From Bryobacter aggregatus MPL3 (GTDB taxonomy: Bacteria > Acidobacteriota > Terriglobia > Bryobacterales > Bryobacteraceae): 64,000 bases of DNA. The first letter of the stretch is position 1. Every line of letters starts with the position of its first letter. The stretch lies in assembly GCF_000702445.1 (NCBI RefSeq), contig NZ_JNIF01000004.1:930001-994000 (forward strand). Direction: 5' to 3'. Position numbers and translations under genes: made by a program. Shown here in pieces: positions 24,931-33,423 of the stretch. Below the pieces are notes generated by a model, which did no database searches, had not been told where the DNA came from, and saw only the letters and a program-made list of their open reading frames with translations.

Positions 24931-25381
24931 GCCAGTGCCCTCCCCCCATGTACTTTGCGATTCCTAACATCTTCCAACTCGCTTCCTCCCGGTTGCCGCC
25001 GTGCTCCGGGCTTCCATAGAAGCCCTGCATCGTGTGGTCGACCAGCATTTCGAAAAACGGAGTTTTCTCAATCCCTTGGAGGATGGAATCCTGTTCCTCG
25101 GCAACGGCCTGAAGAAAGTTGGGGAAGGACTGCTGGAAGGCTTGTAATCCACTGCGGTAGGCCGTGGCGAAGCGTGCGAGCGGACCGTTGAGCTGCTTGT
25201 CGAGATACTGCAGGCATCCTGCTTCGCGTGCTCCCGGGGTGTCGTCAGCCGGAATGATCCGGGCCATCAGAGCGTCAATCCAACGGGCATCTCCCGTTGA
25301 AAAGAATACCGTTTCTTGCGCGGAAACCGCTGGTGCAATCGCACTCAGCGCAACAAAATCCCGCCTTCGCAGTGAATCCAT
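24920..25381 (-). CDS. Gluconate 2-dehydrogenase subunit 3-like (small subunit) with Tat-type leader
   Basis: 153 aa from the ATG at 25381. That start has a TATGAT box 6 nt upstream (leaderless) and gives a twin-arginine-type N-terminus (MDSLRRRDFVALSAIAPAVS). An in-frame start at 25432 would read through the promoter. The body matches the subunit 3 family: ARIIPADDTPGAREAGCLQY and FFEMLVDHTMQGFYGSPEHG. Such subunits carry the Tat signal for the whole complex and export the folded FAD subunit with them. The stop overlaps the GMC gene start by 11 bp, so the two are co-translated. Confidence 0.85.
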   Translation of the reverse strand: MDSLRRRDFVALSAIAPAVSAQETVFFSTGDARWIDALMARIIPADDTPGAREAGCLQYLDKQLNGPLARFATAYRSGLQAFQQSFPNFLQAVAEEQDSILQGIEKTPFFEMLVDHTMQGFYGSPEHGGNREEASWKMLGIAKYMGGGHWHGA

Positions 25382-25387
25382 GGGGGC

Positions 25388-25393
25388 ATCATA
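25388..25393 (-). promoter_or_regulatory. -10 box (TATGAT) for the dehydrogenase operon, leaderless spacing
   Basis: TATGAT on the minus strand matches the consensus in five of six positions and ends exactly 6 nt before the ATG at 25381. Confidence 0.5.
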
Positions 25394-25473
25394 ACCCGGC
25401 AGGCTGCTGTTCTGGAAAATCAGCCTCTCCATGCTGATTTTTCAGACGATAAGGATCCTACCTAGATAAGAAT

Positions 25474-26391
25474 ATGGCAGCAAGCACCATTTCTCCGAGC
25501 GGCTTATCTCATCGACTGGAACTGCATAAGTTGTGGCTGGAAGAGAAGGTGGAGGGCGTGCGATTCCACTCAGAACGCGGTTGCTGGAACGACCTGCGCA
25601 TCGAGAAGGCCGATCTTCGCGCCGCCATTCTAACCGGATCGAGTTTTCTCGAGGCGGATCTCGCCCAGTCCAGTTTGAACCTTGCCGACCTTTGTTACTG
25701 TGACTTCCGCCGTGCACTGCTGACGAGTGTCGATTTTATGGGCGCGCGCCTTGAAAATACGGTTTTCATGTCCTCGTTTTTGAACTCCGCGGTGTTTGCG
25801 GATACCACCATCTCGGCCACAGATCTTTCCTATTCGTCGATGAAGCAGGCGATGCTGCAATCGGCACGCTGGCACAAATGTCTCTTCAATAGTGTCGATC
25901 TCACCCAATCTTGCGCGCAGCAATCGCAATGGTCGGAATGCAACCTGACGAGCGCCAATCTGAGCGAGGCGAACTTTTCCCGCTCGACGCTGTCCTTCTG
26001 CCGGCTCTACTCGGTCGAGGCAGAGCATGTGAACTTCATTGGGGCGAAGCTGCAGAACTGTGATCTCTCCCGGTCCCAGCTTTCCCAGGCCAAGTTCAAC
26101 TCGGCAGATCTCACCCAGTCGCAATTGAACGGAGCGCAGCTCGTTTCTGCCAACTTTCGAGAGGCCACACTGTTCGGGACGGAGTTGTACGGAGCCAATC
26201 TCGAGAATGCGCGTTTTGAAAATGCGAAACTTCGCGGGGCCGATCTGCGCGCCGCAAATCTGAAGAATGCTCGTGAGCTGACCAGCGACCAACTTGCGAG
26301 CGCACTCACCGACCAACGCACCATCCTCCCCTCTGGCATCCCAGGACCCTACGTCAAGCGTTCCGGCGCCGAGCGCCCTGCAACTCGCTAG
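25474..26391 (+). CDS. Pentapeptide-repeat protein
   Basis: 305 aa. From about residue 45 to 280 the chain is a near-continuous series of A(D/N)LXX-type pentapeptides (for example AILTGSSFLEADLAQSSLNL and GAKLQNCDLSRSQLSQAKFN), which fold as a right-handed quadrilateral beta-helix. About 45 repeats would make a rod roughly four times longer than small quinolone-resistance Qnr proteins. The N-terminal 40 residues and a C-terminal tail (LASALTDQRTILPSGIPGPY) are not repeats; this tail type is common in cytoplasmic bacterial pentapeptide proteins. No signal peptide. Function cannot be assigned; DNA mimicry of gyrase is only one possibility. It is divergent from the dehydrogenase operon by 92 bp. 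Confidence 0.85.
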   Translation: MAASTISPSGLSHRLELHKLWLEEKVEGVRFHSERGCWNDLRIEKADLRAAILTGSSFLEADLAQSSLNLADLCYCDFRRALLTSVDFMGARLENTVFMSSFLNSAVFADTTISATDLSYSSMKQAMLQSARWHKCLFNSVDLTQSCAQQSQWSECNLTSANLSEANFSRSTLSFCRLYSVEAEHVNFIGAKLQNCDLSRSQLSQAKFNSADLTQSQLNGAQLVSANFREATLFGTELYGANLENARFENAKLRGADLRAANLKNARELTSDQLASALTDQRTILPSGIPGPYVKRSGAERPATR

Positions 26392-26432
26392 ATTGCCAGT
26401 AACGAAGAGAGCCGTTCTGCGTAGTACTCATC

Positions 26433-27917
26433 ATGAAGTTTGCCGCCCTGATCTTTGCTTGCCTCAGTCTGCAGGCCCAGGCTCCGCGGGCGCTTGCGCC
26501 AGAAAGCGTTGTACTGCGCATCGAGACGGCAGCGGCGCCTCTCGAAGTCACCCTCCAGCAACTCATGGAGATCTTCCGCGACCCCGGCTTCAGCATGGCC
26601 GTCATCGACAACTATCAGATTGCATGGGCGAAGGGATATGGCACGACCCAGGCTGGCGGCAAAGTTCCGGTCACCACGGAGACTCTCTTTCAGGCGGCTT
26701 CGATCAGCAAACCGGTGAGCGCCGCTGGAATTCTTGCTCTCGTCCAAAGCGGAAAGCTGCAACTGGATGAGGATGTCAATGTGAAGCTCAGAAGCTGGAA
26801 GGTGCCGGAGAACCAGTTTACCACCACCGAGAAAGTCACCCTGCGTCGAATCATGAGCCACAGTGCCGGGCTCAATGTCCATGGCTTTCCTGGTTATCCG
26901 GTAGGGGCGCCGCTCCCCACTTTGGTCCAGATCCTGAACGGAGAGAAGCCAGCCAATACGGCAGCGGTGCGCGTTGAAGCGGTTCCGGGAACGGCTTCGC
27001 GCTATTCAGGCGGTGGCGTCACCATCGAGACGCTGCTGATCGAAGAAGTTACCGGCAAATCCTTCCCTGTTTTCCTGCAAGAAAGTGTCTTCAACAAGCT
27101 GGGAATGCGCAACAGTAGTTTCGTCCAAGTGCTGCCCCCTGCCCTTGCCAGCCGTGCGGCCATCGCTACGCATGCGGACGGAAAACCGGTAGACGGCAAC
27201 TGGCACCTGTATCCGGAACTGGCGCCCGATGGCCTCTGGACCACTCCCTCCGACCTTGCGAAATTTGCAATCGAAATTGCACTCTCCAAGCACGGCAAAG
27301 CAAATCGTATTCTGAGCCGCGCCCTAACGCTGGAGATGTTGAAACCGCAGATAGTGGCAGACGGCGGCGCTTCCGGCCTTGGTTGGGGACTGGGCGATGG
27401 CAAGAGTCCGGAACTCCTCCAACACAATGGTGCAAATAAAGGATTTGGATCGCAACTGATGATGTTGAGTGACTCGGGACAAGGGCTCGTGGCTATGGGG
27501 AACTCCGATGCGTTTTCTCCTGTCAGCCGCTTTGTGGCCTCCCATGTCGCGAACATGTACCACTGGAAGTGGCAGCCACCAGCCGGCGGGGCTGCGGATA
27601 TTCTCATCGTAATCAGTGCACTGCGCGGACTGGATGCAGCCTTGGCGCACGAGAACAAACTGACGCGCAATGCCAGCACTCTGAATGCGCTGGGTTACTA
27701 TCTGCTTGGTGGGAAGCGGCACGCCGAGGCAATTCGAGTCTTCGAGCGGAACATCGCCGCATTTCCGCAGGACTGGAACGGCTATGACAGTCTGGGAGAA
27801 GCCCATGCCGCCAGTGGCAACACGGCGCGGGCGATTGCGAATTATGAGAAGTCGCTCGAACTGAATCCGGCGAATGAAAATGGCCGCAAGGCCCTCAGGA
27901 AACTGCGGCCGAACTAA
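26433..27917 (+). CDS. Exported serine hydrolase (class C beta-lactamase family) with C-terminal TPR
   Basis: 494 aa. A short signal peptide (MKFAALIFACLSLQAQA) precedes a penicillin-binding/beta-lactamase-like domain. The nucleophile is in the SxxK motif SISKP within FQAASISKPVSAAGIL; the Tyr motif is SRYSGGG; the HxG-like motif is LLQHNGANKG. The last 100 residues form one or two TPR units (ALGYYLLGGKRHAEAIRVFE and GYDSLGEAHAASGNTARAIA). The combination is common in Acidobacteriota and Bacteroidota; the usual substrate is a D-amino-acid peptide or an ester, not an antibiotic. Its stop overlaps the convergent acyltransferase gene by 4 bp. Confidence 0.88.
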   Translation: MKFAALIFACLSLQAQAPRALAPESVVLRIETAAAPLEVTLQQLMEIFRDPGFSMAVIDNYQIAWAKGYGTTQAGGKVPVTTETLFQAASISKPVSAAGILALVQSGKLQLDEDVNVKLRSWKVPENQFTTTEKVTLRRIMSHSAGLNVHGFPGYPVGAPLPTLVQILNGEKPANTAAVRVEAVPGTASRYSGGGVTIETLLIEEVTGKSFPVFLQESVFNKLGMRNSSFVQVLPPALASRAAIATHADGKPVDGNWHLYPELAPDGLWTTPSDLAKFAIEIALSKHGKANRILSRALTLEMLKPQIVADGGASGLGWGLGDGKSPELLQHNGANKGFGSQLMMLSDSGQGLVAMGNSDAFSPVSRFVASHVANMYHWKWQPPAGGAADILIVISALRGLDAALAHENKLTRNASTLNALGYYLLGGKRHAEAIRVFERNIAAFPQDWNGYDSLGEAHAASGNTARAIANYEKSLELNPANENGRKALRKLRPN

Positions 27918-29002
27918 GCGCCAATCGGCAAGAAGCGGGACATGCCGACGCGCAGACCCCTCCAGCCCGACTGGTCATACCAGCCCTTCATCGTTGCAAG
28001 GATAACCATCGCGATTGTCAGTACGACGGTAACGAGGAGGGTATGCGGCAAGCTCAACGATTCCTTCCACATGTTGAACCAGCGTCCATAGACAAGCTCG
28101 ATATGAACCCAATAGACGGGCAAGCTATGTTGCCCCAGGGTGGCAATCCAACTCCAGCGCCCGGCTTGGTAGACCGTCCAGAGATAGCCCACTCCCGCAA
28201 GACACAGCAACACCCCCGTCTTGATCAAGACCAGTCCCGGCGAATCAATCCAGAAGTCGCTCTTCGTGTAGAGCGAATAGGGGATGCTCGAGAAGTAATT
28301 GGCGCCCATCATCAGCCCGAATCCGACGAGCATCGCCCACTGCATCATCTTGCCGTAGTCCTCGGCCGGAACCAAGCGGATGACACTCCCGGCAGAAACG
28401 CCGAAGGCAAGAAAAGCGCCCCAGGGGAAGAGCGGGAAGAAATTCGGGCCCGGCATCAGGTAATTTTTCACAAGCTCGGGGATGCCGGTCCAGTCTGCAT
28501 TGGCAACCAGCGGGGAGCAGCAGGCAATCACCAGTCCGGTGACGCCGGCGTACAGCACACGTTGCCGGGTGTCGAATGCGACCAGCCAGGCAAGCGCGGC
28601 CATGGTGAAGCCCATGCAGTTCAGGACATCGACTTTGAGAAGGTCGGAGACGCCCGAGTAAGGCCAGGCGAAAAGCCAGAGCTGGATGCGGAATAGAAAG
28701 GCGACGACAAAGAGATAGCGCGCCCGCACCATTGCGGCGACAAAGCGGTCCCAGTTGCTGAGCTCCTTCTTGCCCAGGCTATCCATCAGAAAGCCGAGCG
28801 TGACTCCGGTTAAAAAGAGGAAAAGCGCGGGCGGCATCCCACCCACGAACTGCGAGAGGACATAGGCCGACCCCTCCCGAAGGTCCTTGGCCATGAAGCT
28901 GTGCACAACATGACCCTGGAGCATGATGAGCGCACCCAGCCCACGAGTCCAGTCGAGAAAGCCCAGACGACTCTGGGAAGCGTGGATACGGTCCCGCGCC
29001 AT
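27914..29002 (-). CDS. Multi-pass membrane acyltransferase-like protein (DUF1624/HGSNAT-type)
   Basis: 362 aa with about ten predicted membrane helices. The first helix carries LDWTRGLGALIMLQGHVVHS, where the (D)RG...H pattern matches the DUF1624/heparan-alpha-glucosaminide N-acetyltransferase and related acyltransferase-3 families; that histidine is the presumed catalytic or acetyl-carrying residue. It probably transfers an acyl group across or at the inner membrane. Last gene of a five-gene minus-strand operon (31874 down to 27914), following the LolA-like gene by 2 bp. Exact family is uncertain, since DUF1624 and acyltransferase-3 proteins share this motif. Confidence 0.65.
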   Translation of the reverse strand: MARDRIHASQSRLGFLDWTRGLGALIMLQGHVVHSFMAKDLREGSAYVLSQFVGGMPPALFLFLTGVTLGFLMDSLGKKELSNWDRFVAAMVRARYLFVVAFLFRIQLWLFAWPYSGVSDLLKVDVLNCMGFTMAALAWLVAFDTRQRVLYAGVTGLVIACCSPLVANADWTGIPELVKNYLMPGPNFFPLFPWGAFLAFGVSAGSVIRLVPAEDYGKMMQWAMLVGFGLMMGANYFSSIPYSLYTKSDFWIDSPGLVLIKTGVLLCLAGVGYLWTVYQAGRWSWIATLGQHSLPVYWVHIELVYGRWFNMWKESLSLPHTLLVTVVLTIAMVILATMKGWYDQSGWRGLRVGMSRFLPIGA

Positions 29003-29004
29003 CG

Positions 29005-29685
29005 CTACTTCGAAGGATATTCCTTCTTAACGTTCTTGGGCAGGTCCAGACGAACAGCCTGATCGGAAATGGAAGGGTTGATCTTCAAATCGGTATAGGT
29101 GGCCTGATTGTAATCGCCCGAAGCCTGGTACAACTTCTGGCGCAGCGGATAGCCGTCGGCGATCGCGAGCCAAACCTCAATCTTCTTCAGCTTCATCAAG
29201 GGCGAGTCGCCCTTAGGGGTCAGTTCGACCTTCGTGGCCGCCTTGCCGTTGATCGACTCTTCCCCAAGCAATTTGAGCGTATAGGCCTTCTGCAATTCCT
29301 TGGCGGTGGTTCCGAAGCCAATCAGAATTCCCTGGCTGATCAGCGCGTCGATCTTTCCGACATCGACAATCTGCACCGTGTTGATCTTGGGCAGATAGTT
29401 CTGGATCTTCTTATCGGCGTAGCTGATCTGCTTGACGTCAGGGGAGGAGAAATCAATCCGCATTTCTACCTGGCCGGGCTTGCGCTTGAGCAGGAGGATC
29501 TCGCCCACTTCCTTGCTCGCATCCTTGAGCACGGCGGTGTAATCCACCCGCTCCAGCTTGGCGCTCATCGAGCGAAAGGAAGCCGCATTCTGATCGAGTT
29601 TTGCTAACAGATCGGGTAGACTCAGGGGCGCGGCCAGCAGTGCCGCGCTCGCGCAAAACAACAGGCTAATGCTTCGCGTAAGCAA
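29005..29685 (-). CDS. LolA-like periplasmic lipoprotein carrier
   Basis: The start is placed at TTG 29685 (226 aa): AAAGG lies 5 nt upstream and the frame opens directly with a signal peptide, MLTRSISLLFCASAALLAAP. The in-frame ATG at 29739 would overlap the previous gene by 74 bp and put a hydrophilic stretch before the signal. The mature part reads as the LolA/LppX half-barrel: FRSMSAKLERVDYTAVLKDA, GEILLLKRKPGQVEMRIDFS, SYADKKIQNYLPKINTVQI and KIEVWLAIADGYPLRQKLYQ. LolA proteins carry hydrophobic ligands or lipoproteins across the periplasm. Position in an operon with an acyltransferase and a prenyltransferase-fold protein hints at lipid ligand traffic. Confidence 0.8.
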   Translation of the reverse strand: MLTRSISLLFCASAALLAAPLSLPDLLAKLDQNAASFRSMSAKLERVDYTAVLKDASKEVGEILLLKRKPGQVEMRIDFSSPDVKQISYADKKIQNYLPKINTVQIVDVGKIDALISQGILIGFGTTAKELQKAYTLKLLGEESINGKAATKVELTPKGDSPLMKLKKIEVWLAIADGYPLRQKLYQASGDYNQATYTDLKINPSISDQAVRLDLPKNVKKEYPSK

Positions 29686-30001
29686 GGAAACCTTTGACTT
29701 CGTTTTCGGCGTCGTAGAGGGTCTCAAGGCGTACCACATCCCATTTCTCCTTGTACTTTTGCTCGATCATGCGCGAAGCGTCCGCCCGGCGCCGATCTTC
29801 GCTCACTTGTCCCAGTACATGCGGGTCGATGTAGAAGACGAAAGCTCCATCACTGGCGGGTACCATCACCACACTTGAAGCCCTGGGTTGATCCCGAAAA
29901 ATCTCCCGAGGCGTAAAAAAAATAAAGACAAGCAACAGCGCGACAATGATGTCGTACTGCCAACTCGCACGGGCAAATTCCCAGAAGATCCAGCGTCGCA
30001 T
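29666..30001 (-). CDS. Hypothetical single-pass membrane protein
   Basis: 111 aa; family not recognised. A short basic N-terminus (MRRWIFWEFARASWQYD) leads to one membrane helix at about 18-35 (IIVALLLVFIFFTP), then a soluble region of about 75 residues with ASSVVMVPASDGAFVFYIDP and a C-terminal alpha/beta-like segment (EKWDVVRLETLYDAENEVKG). Topology predicts the soluble part outside the cytoplasm. Third in the five-gene operon, 23 bp after the DUF362 gene and overlapping the LolA-like start by 20 bp. Co-occurrence with LolA-like and acyltransferase genes suggests an envelope role; nothing more can be said. Confidence 0.7.
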   Translation of the reverse strand: MRRWIFWEFARASWQYDIIVALLLVFIFFTPREIFRDQPRASSVVMVPASDGAFVFYIDPHVLGQVSEDRRRADASRMIEQKYKEKWDVVRLETLYDAENEVKGFLAYAKH

Positions 30002-30024
30002 ACCGAATCTTCATGATACTAGCT

Positions 30025-31002
30025 TCAGCTCAACCGTAACGCTTCGAACTGCGGGAGGACCGCAAAGGAGCGCGCCAATCCTGCCAGATTTTCGCCTCTC
30101 TGCTCGATCGACCTCTCTTCGATGGCCCCCAAACCAGAGATCTTCAGCGCCGAGGCATCCCGGAGATATTTCATCTGCAGGGGATCCAGCTTCATGAGGC
30201 GTGCGCAGGTGGCATCGACGGCGGCGACATCGCGGCCCATCACCATGACTCCTGCCGCAACAGGCTTTCCCTGAATGGGGCCATTGCCTTCCATCCCGAC
30301 TATGCCGTCGACGATGGCGAAGGTTTTTCTCAGGATCCGGTTCAGCTCGACGATGGAGCGATCGATCCCCTGGTAGTGTAGAAAGTTTTTCGGCCAGCCG
30401 TAGATTGCACCCGGCACGACGCCGAAGAAGTTCTTCATGCTCAAGGTGGCCCCGGCCCAATGGTGTGTTTTCATCTTGGCAACGCTGACGACCAGATCGG
30501 CATTGAGGATCGTTTGTGGCAGATACAGATCGACGCTGTTCTCGAAGGCTTTGATTTTTTTGACATCATCGAGGTTCAGGTCGACAAAACGGCTGTCGAA
30601 ATCTGGCATGATCTTGCGATATCCGGCCTGATCGGCGAGATCCCAGGTGTCCCGGCGGTGGCCCGGCCCTTCTCCCATCCAGACCTCGCGGGCTCCGAGT
30701 TTCAGGAATAGTTCCCGCACCGCAAACACGAGCCGCGGGTCGGTGTTAATGACTGTATCTTCGTCAAATTCCACGAGATTGGGCTTCAAGACGACCCTTT
30801 TGTCCTGGAGTTCCCGGGCGGCGCTTGGCCAGGCGGCCTTCATCCCTTCGTCCAGGCGCGCCAAGAGCTCCTGTTCATAGGAAGCGGCTTTCACAATGGC
30901 TACGGGCGACTTCTCCACTAGCATTTCCTTTGGGGCTTCTTTTTTCGAGCAGGCTTCCAGTCCTGCGATGCTTCCTGCGGCGATGAGATCTCGCCGCGTC
31001 AT
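30025..31002 (-). CDS. DUF362 lipoprotein with Tat-type N-terminus
   Basis: 325 aa. The N-terminus MTRRDLIAAGSIAGLEACSK combines a twin-arginine-like pair with a lipobox whose cysteine is C18, so it is probably an exported lipoprotein. The DUF362 domain covers the rest: RVVLKPNLVEFDEDTVINTD, VSVAKMKTHHWAGATLSMKN and VDGIVGMEGNGPIQG are the usual conserved blocks. DUF362 proteins are often fused or linked to ferredoxin-type Fe-S domains, but none is present here. Function is unknown. The ATG overlaps the stop of the prenyltransferase-fold gene by 4 bp (30999-31002), so translation is coupled. Confidence 0.85.
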   Translation of the reverse strand: MTRRDLIAAGSIAGLEACSKKEAPKEMLVEKSPVAIVKAASYEQELLARLDEGMKAAWPSAARELQDKRVVLKPNLVEFDEDTVINTDPRLVFAVRELFLKLGAREVWMGEGPGHRRDTWDLADQAGYRKIMPDFDSRFVDLNLDDVKKIKAFENSVDLYLPQTILNADLVVSVAKMKTHHWAGATLSMKNFFGVVPGAIYGWPKNFLHYQGIDRSIVELNRILRKTFAIVDGIVGMEGNGPIQGKPVAAGVMVMGRDVAAVDATCARLMKLDPLQMKYLRDASALKISGLGAIEERSIEQRGENLAGLARSFAVLPQFEALRLS

Positions 31003-31874
31003 GGCAGAAAGACTCCCGCCGGGTCCGATTCCGCGAGAATCTCAATCGAAGCCAACATGAGATTCCGGCTCGGGTGCGGTTCTTCCGTGGCCGCCCGGTA
31101 GCCGCACTCGATGCCATGCAGACGCAGGGCCAGGGCGAGCAACGCACGTCCGTAGGCTCCCTGGACGGTGGCAAAGTCCGCCTTGGCGCGCGCGAGGCTT
31201 GGCTCTAAGATAGCTGCATCGATCCTGCTACCAGCCAGCCCCAGCAGGGCGAGTCCTGTCGTTTCTGGATAGGCCGGGAGTGTCTCCCCCAGCACCTTTT
31301 TATTGCCGTAGTTCCAACCGCCATCACTGCAACGCCGGTCGAGCAGCATCTGGGTGCCCAGTTCCCGCCGGTAGCGAAGCGCTACTTCCGGGGCTAGACC
31401 CTCCATCCAGCGCAGGGCGAGCAGTCCATGGGCAGTGGGTTCGACCCAACTGTTGTTGCCCGGCCTCCAGGGCCAGCCTTTCAGCCGCGGATTCTGGTCT
31501 GCCTGCGCCATCCCCATGGCATAAAGCAGGCGCTGCCGGAAACCACCCTCGGCCCCTTCAGTCTTAAGAATCCAATCCGCCATCCGCTCGAGTGGCTTGG
31601 TTCCGGTTTGGGCTCGCTTGAGGAGCGGAAAAGCCAGATTGGTGACCCAACTACTACCTGGAACACTCGGAGAAGGGGCAAGCCCTCCATCTTTTTCTTG
31701 CCTTGCCAATAGGAATGCAATTCCCGGTTCCCACGTTGCGTCTGCACTTCCCATGGCCCGCAATGCGTATGCAGTCGCCTCCACCCGGCTCTCTTGCCCA
31801 GCGAAATAGCCCCAGCCCCCGTCGCGATTCTGACTCGTCCGTAAAAGACTGCGCCGGGCCTCGATCCTACTCAT
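30999..31874 (-). CDS. Prenyltransferase/squalene-cyclase-fold repeat protein
   Basis: 291 aa of alpha/alpha-toroid repeats: NRDGGWGYFAGQESRVEATA, GGLAPSPSVPGSSWVTNLAF, DRRCSDGGWNYGN and similar QW-like elements. The DxDD catalytic motif of squalene-hopene cyclases is absent, and at under half their length it forms one toroid domain, so it is not a terpene cyclase. The fold is also used by prenyltransferase beta subunits, complement C3d and alpha-2-macroglobulins as a binding platform. No signal peptide is evident. First gene of the operon with DUF362, a membrane protein, LolA-like and acyltransferase genes; role unknown. Confidence 0.75.
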   Translation of the reverse strand: MSRIEARRSLLRTSQNRDGGWGYFAGQESRVEATAYALRAMGSADATWEPGIAFLLARQEKDGGLAPSPSVPGSSWVTNLAFPLLKRAQTGTKPLERMADWILKTEGAEGGFRQRLLYAMGMAQADQNPRLKGWPWRPGNNSWVEPTAHGLLALRWMEGLAPEVALRYRRELGTQMLLDRRCSDGGWNYGNKKVLGETLPAYPETTGLALLGLAGSRIDAAILEPSLARAKADFATVQGAYGRALLALALRLHGIECGYRAATEEPHPSRNLMLASIEILAESDPAGVFLP

Positions 31875-31921
31875 ACACCCTGCTATCGACCAGCGCAGCC
31901 TAAGGCTTTAGCCGCATCCGT

Positions 31922-31927
31922 TAATCT
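31922..31927 (+). promoter_or_regulatory. -10 box (TAATCT) before the first DinB-like gene, leaderless spacing
   Basis: TAATCT ends 7 nt before the ATG at 31935, within the pattern seen at other unit starts. No ribosome-binding site is present. Confidence 0.4.
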
Positions 31928-31934
31928 AATACCC

Positions 31935-32372
31935 ATGAGCAAAGAAGCTTCTGCCGAGTTGCGGAAATGCCTGGAATCCTTTGTATTTCAGGTCAATGAC
32001 ATCGATTGGCAGTCTCCCTATGGTCCCGGAAAGTGGCGGCGGATCGAGGTTCTTGGTCATCTGGTTGATTCAGCAGCGAACAACCATCTCCGTTTTGTGC
32101 GGGCGCTGCTTGAGGAGGAGCTTGCCGGCTCCAAGTACGACCAATTGGGCTGTGTCCGCGTGCAGGCGTATGCGAGCTATCCGGCAGACCAGTTGGTCGC
32201 CCTGTGGGTCTCCTACAACCTGCTGCTGTGCCATGTCATGGACCAGATTCCCGACTCCAAACGAAATACCGTTTGCAGAATCGGAGAAAACGAACCCGTG
32301 AGTTTAGACTTTCTCGTCACCGACTACGTTTCCCACCTCAAGGCCCATCTTGCACAGATTACCGGAGACTGA
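31935..32372 (+). CDS. DinB-superfamily protein
   Basis: 145 aa four-helix bundle of the DinB/YfiT group. Putative metal-binding histidines sit at H42 (RRIEVLGHLVDSAAN) and in the last helix (DYVSHLKAHLAQI). The family includes bacillithiol- or mycothiol-dependent transferases and many uncharacterised metal-dependent proteins; DinB itself was named for DNA-damage induction in Bacillus. No SOS box is visible. The protein is cytoplasmic. It is monocistronic, and its last 14 bp overlap the convergent Gfo/Idh/MocA gene. Confidence 0.8.
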   Translation: MSKEASAELRKCLESFVFQVNDIDWQSPYGPGKWRRIEVLGHLVDSAANNHLRFVRALLEEELAGSKYDQLGCVRVQAYASYPADQLVALWVSYNLLLCHVMDQIPDSKRNTVCRIGENEPVSLDFLVTDYVSHLKAHLAQITGD

Positions 32373-33375
32373 CCATGCGGCCTGTCTTCACGCTGTCCCT
32401 GGCTGCCACCAGAATCTGAGTGGCCACCAGATTATTCTCGAGACTCGATAATCCGGCTGGTTTCAGCTTGCCCCGCGCAACGGCTTTCAGATAAGAGATG
32501 GAGTCGGCCTCATCCGGCTTCAGGTCGGCAGGCGTGATGGCTTCCTCGACGCGATCATTCACCCGGCGCCGCCGCACGAGGTTGCCCCCGAAGGCATTCG
32601 CATAAGCTTTCTCGCCGTAGACCTCAAAGTCCTTGCGGGAGAAGGGCCAATTCCAACTGCCCTCAATGATTCCCTGCGCGCCGTCGTATTCGACAATGAT
32701 TGTGGCTTCATCGTCGACTCGTGGGTAGATTTCCGGCTTGTTTTGCTTCACACTCGCAAAGACGCGTAAGGGCTTTTGGTTGTCCATCATCCAGGTCATC
32801 AGATTTGCGCCATAGCAACCAAAGTCAAAGAGTGCGCCTGCTCCATTGCGGACCGGGTCTGTGAGCCAGCTGAAGAACTCCGGCCCCGTCCCAATCTCCT
32901 TAGGTCCCTGGTGGCCGTCCATGGCGACCATTTTGCGGATCTTCCCGGCTGCCTTCTCTTCCTTGAAGAATCGCCAGACTTCGCCGTGGCTCTTGTACCA
33001 GGTGGTTTCGTAGTTGACGAAGATCGGAATTCCGGCGCTGGCCGATAAGGCGGCCATTGCGCGCGCGTCCTCATTGGTGGTGGCGAGCGGCTTCTCCATC
33101 ATCATCGGAAGCTTGAGCGAAGCGCACAGTTTCGCGACTTCGAGATGGCGGTCGGTGGAGGCGAAACAGGCGACGGCTTCGACAGCTTCACCTTTCAGCT
33201 TGGCTCGATCCTCGAACGGGATGGGGCCAATCACTTCCACATCGGGCCGTTTTGCTGCCGCATTGACAAATCCCCGGACATGGCCATGTTCCGTCCCCAC
33301 GACGGCAACGCGGAATTTTTTCTCATCAGCAGCCAGCATTGCCGGCGCAAGAAGCAAGGTTCTACGATCGATCAC
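32359..33375 (-). CDS. Gfo/Idh/MocA family NAD(P)-dependent oxidoreductase
   Basis: 338 aa from a GTG at 33375, which has a TAGAAT box 6 nt upstream. A weak leader (MIDRRTLLLAPAMLAADEKK) precedes the Rossmann domain FRVAVVGTEHGHVRGFVNAA. The catalytic lysine is K95 in LPMMMEKPLATTNEDARAM. The substrate domain includes GALFDFGCYGANLMTWMMD. Members oxidise or reduce sugars, inositols or related polyols; this one could be exported with its cofactor if the RR leader is a genuine Tat signal, which is a common situation in Acidobacteriota and Planctomycetes. Monocistronic, divergent from the next gene by 48 bp. Confidence 0.87.
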   Translation of the reverse strand: MIDRRTLLLAPAMLAADEKKFRVAVVGTEHGHVRGFVNAAAKRPDVEVIGPIPFEDRAKLKGEAVEAVACFASTDRHLEVAKLCASLKLPMMMEKPLATTNEDARAMAALSASAGIPIFVNYETTWYKSHGEVWRFFKEEKAAGKIRKMVAMDGHQGPKEIGTGPEFFSWLTDPVRNGAGALFDFGCYGANLMTWMMDNQKPLRVFASVKQNKPEIYPRVDDEATIIVEYDGAQGIIEGSWNWPFSRKDFEVYGEKAYANAFGGNLVRRRRVNDRVEEAITPADLKPDEADSISYLKAVARGKLKPAGLSSLENNLVATQILVAARDSVKTGRMVSLR

Positions 33376-33381
33376 GCGACC

Positions 33382-33392
33382 ATTCTATAGAA
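33382..33392 (-). promoter_or_regulatory. -10 box TAGAAT inside palindrome TTCTATAGAA
   Basis: TAGAAT (minus strand, 33387-33382) ends 6 nt before the GTG at 33375. It overlaps a 10-bp perfect palindrome TTCTATAGAA (33383-33392) in the divergent gap, the same core seen at 8614-8630. Confidence 0.5.
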
Positions 33393-33423
33393 AATATGGA
33401 TCGAAGCCGATAGTGCCATTAGC

